From: Flavobacterium sp.
GTDB taxonomy: Bacteria > Bacteroidota > Bacteroidia > Flavobacteriales > Flavobacteriaceae
Direction: 5' to 3'
Assembly (NCBI RefSeq): GCF_029945805.1
Contig: NZ_JAQSDH010000042.1
Coordinates: 1-64,000 of the forward strand
DNA: 64,000 bases
Below the pieces are notes generated by a model, which saw only the letters and a list, made by a program, of their open reading frames with translations, made no database searches and was not told the DNA's origin. The translations under genes and the position numbers were made by a program. Positions 63,274 through 64,000 of the stretch are shown here, piece by piece. The first letter of the stretch is position 1. Every line of letters starts with the position of its first letter.

Positions 63274-64000
63274 ATGCAGTTCAAACACCCAGAAGTCCTT
63301 TATTTCCTCTTCTTATTGGTAATCCCAATTCTGGTTCATTTGTTTCAATTGCGTCGTTTCAAGAAAGAGTATTTCACGAACGTCCAATTCTTAAAAGAAC
63401 TTTCGGTACAAACCCGTAAAAGCTCTACGATCAAGAAATGGCTGTTGCTTATGACCCGTTTGATGTTGCTTACATTCCTGATTTTGGCTTTTGCTCAACC
63501 GTTTTTTGCAGCAAAGGAAAGTAAAATGAACACGAACGAAATGTACATTATTCTGGACAATTCGTATAGCATGCAGGCCAAAGGAAAAAAAGGCGAATTG
63601 CTAAAACGCGCGATTCAGGATTTGTTGGAACATGCTCCGGAAGTACAGAATTTCTCTTTGATTACGGCTAGTGATACGTATTGGAATACCGATATTAAAT
63701 CGATTCAGAAAGATTTGCAAAATTTGAATTACAGCGCGACGCCCTTTCGATTAGACAATTTGATTGCCAAAGTAAATGCGCGTAAATCGGCTTTCAACAA
63801 AGATATTATCGTAATAACGGATGCTGTTGGATTGGAAGAAAATCAGACTAAGAGTTTCAGAAAAGAAGACAATGTTTTTTTCATAATTCCGAAAGCAGAA
63901 CAAAAAGATAATATTTCCATTGATAGCGTGTACATTCAGCAAACGTTGGATAGTTTCTATGAAATTGGTGTAAAATTATCAGCGAATGGCGAGGATTTAA
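63274..64000 (+). CDS. BatA/aerotolerance VWA membrane protein, partial
   Basis: The frame opens at ATG 63274 and continues past the window end (242 residues visible). The N-terminal BatA domain is clear: MQFKHPEVLYFLFLLVIPIL with a transmembrane helix, VHLFQLRRFKKEYFTNVQFL, and a second helix LMLLTFLILAFAQPFFAAKE near 60-80. A von Willebrand A domain follows with the MIDAS motif D-N-S-Y-S (IILDNSYSMQAKG) and DIIVITDA. The Bat family supports oxygen tolerance or envelope integrity in Bacteroidota. This subtype, with the N-terminal BatA domain fused to VWA, often stands apart from the batA-E operon. Confidence 0.88.
   Translation, partial: MQFKHPEVLYFLFLLVIPILVHLFQLRRFKKEYFTNVQFLKELSVQTRKSSTIKKWLLLMTRLMLLTFLILAFAQPFFAAKESKMNTNEMYIILDNSYSMQAKGKKGELLKRAIQDLLEHAPEVQNFSLITASDTYWNTDIKSIQKDLQNLNYSATPFRLDNLIAKVNARKSAFNKDIIVITDAVGLEENQTKSFRKEDNVFFIIPKAEQKDNISIDSVYIQQTLDSFYEIGVKLSANGEDL

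Noticed and set aside
1..64000. tRNA, rRNA, insertion sequences, prophage
   Set aside because: Intergenic gaps were scanned by eye for tRNA-like TTCGA loops, transposase or integrase genes; none was found. Short RNAs could be missed without a computed search.

Overview
The window reads as a chromosomal segment of a Flavobacterium-type member of the Bacteroidota. The DNA is AT-rich. Promoter-like motifs follow the Bacteroidota pattern TTTG-N(about 17-23)-TAnnTTTG rather than the E. coli pattern, and purine-rich Shine-Dalgarno sites are mostly absent. The protein set fits: TamL (lipoprotein TamA), YtxJ, Bacteroidota DUF2807/PspC proteins, GyrA with Thr82/Asp86 at the quinolone positions, and an incoming Bat (BatA) locus. 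All calls come from reading the sequence and recognising families; no search was run.

Layout. 0.3-2.3 kb: pdxH, rnz and a small STAS-like protein, all leftward. 2.6-7.0 kb: a small secreted protein, a TPR protein and gyrA. 7.3-12.2 kb: a ClpC-type unfoldase, then a RimB-like protease/RimK fusion translationally coupled to DUF421 and DUF1304 membrane proteins. 12.3-17.0 kb: an accessory patch of unrecognised secreted/lipoprotein/membrane genes, one split by an in-frame TAA, ending in a higBA toxin-antitoxin pair bounded by a divergent direct repeat of the hutH 3' end. 17.0-24.2 kb: hutH (leftward), then a threonine operon (thrA, thrB, a DUF2237 gene, thrC) preceded by an unannotated 32-codon leader peptide with 11 Thr codons. 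24.3-28.4 kb: a lipoprotein, ytxJ, another lipoprotein and sdaA. 28.5-35.8 kb: tamB-tamL.

35.8-47.3 kb is a leftward potassium locus. In transcription order it holds an NtrC-type sigma54 response regulator, a DUF389 membrane protein, a 27-codon membrane peptide, kdpF (25 codons), kdpA, kdpB, kdpC, an outer-membrane barrel, a KdpD sensor half without kinase, and a separate HAMP/PAS histidine kinase. The canonical KdpD/KdpE pair appears replaced by a split sensor and a sigma54 activator. 47.4-53.3 kb: an ABC exporter pair, grpE-dnaJ (DnaJ with half its zinc motifs), an epimerase and a hotdog protein. 53.5-58.0 kb: an envelope-stress-like cluster (DUF4870, a tiny secreted peptide, PadR, PspC, two DUF2807). 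58.1-64.0 kb: trxB, dps, a DEAD-box helicase with a DEFD motif, a lactonase-type beta-propeller and the start of batA.

Intergenic DNA is rich in small repeats: four copies of a REP-like hairpin, pairs of other palindromic elements, and a striking set of degenerate repeats with an exact 7-base period close to gene starts and ends. The best leads for something undescribed are the heptad repeats, the small peptide upstream of KdpF within the rewired kdp locus, the Thr-rich leader, and the hutH/higBA junction.
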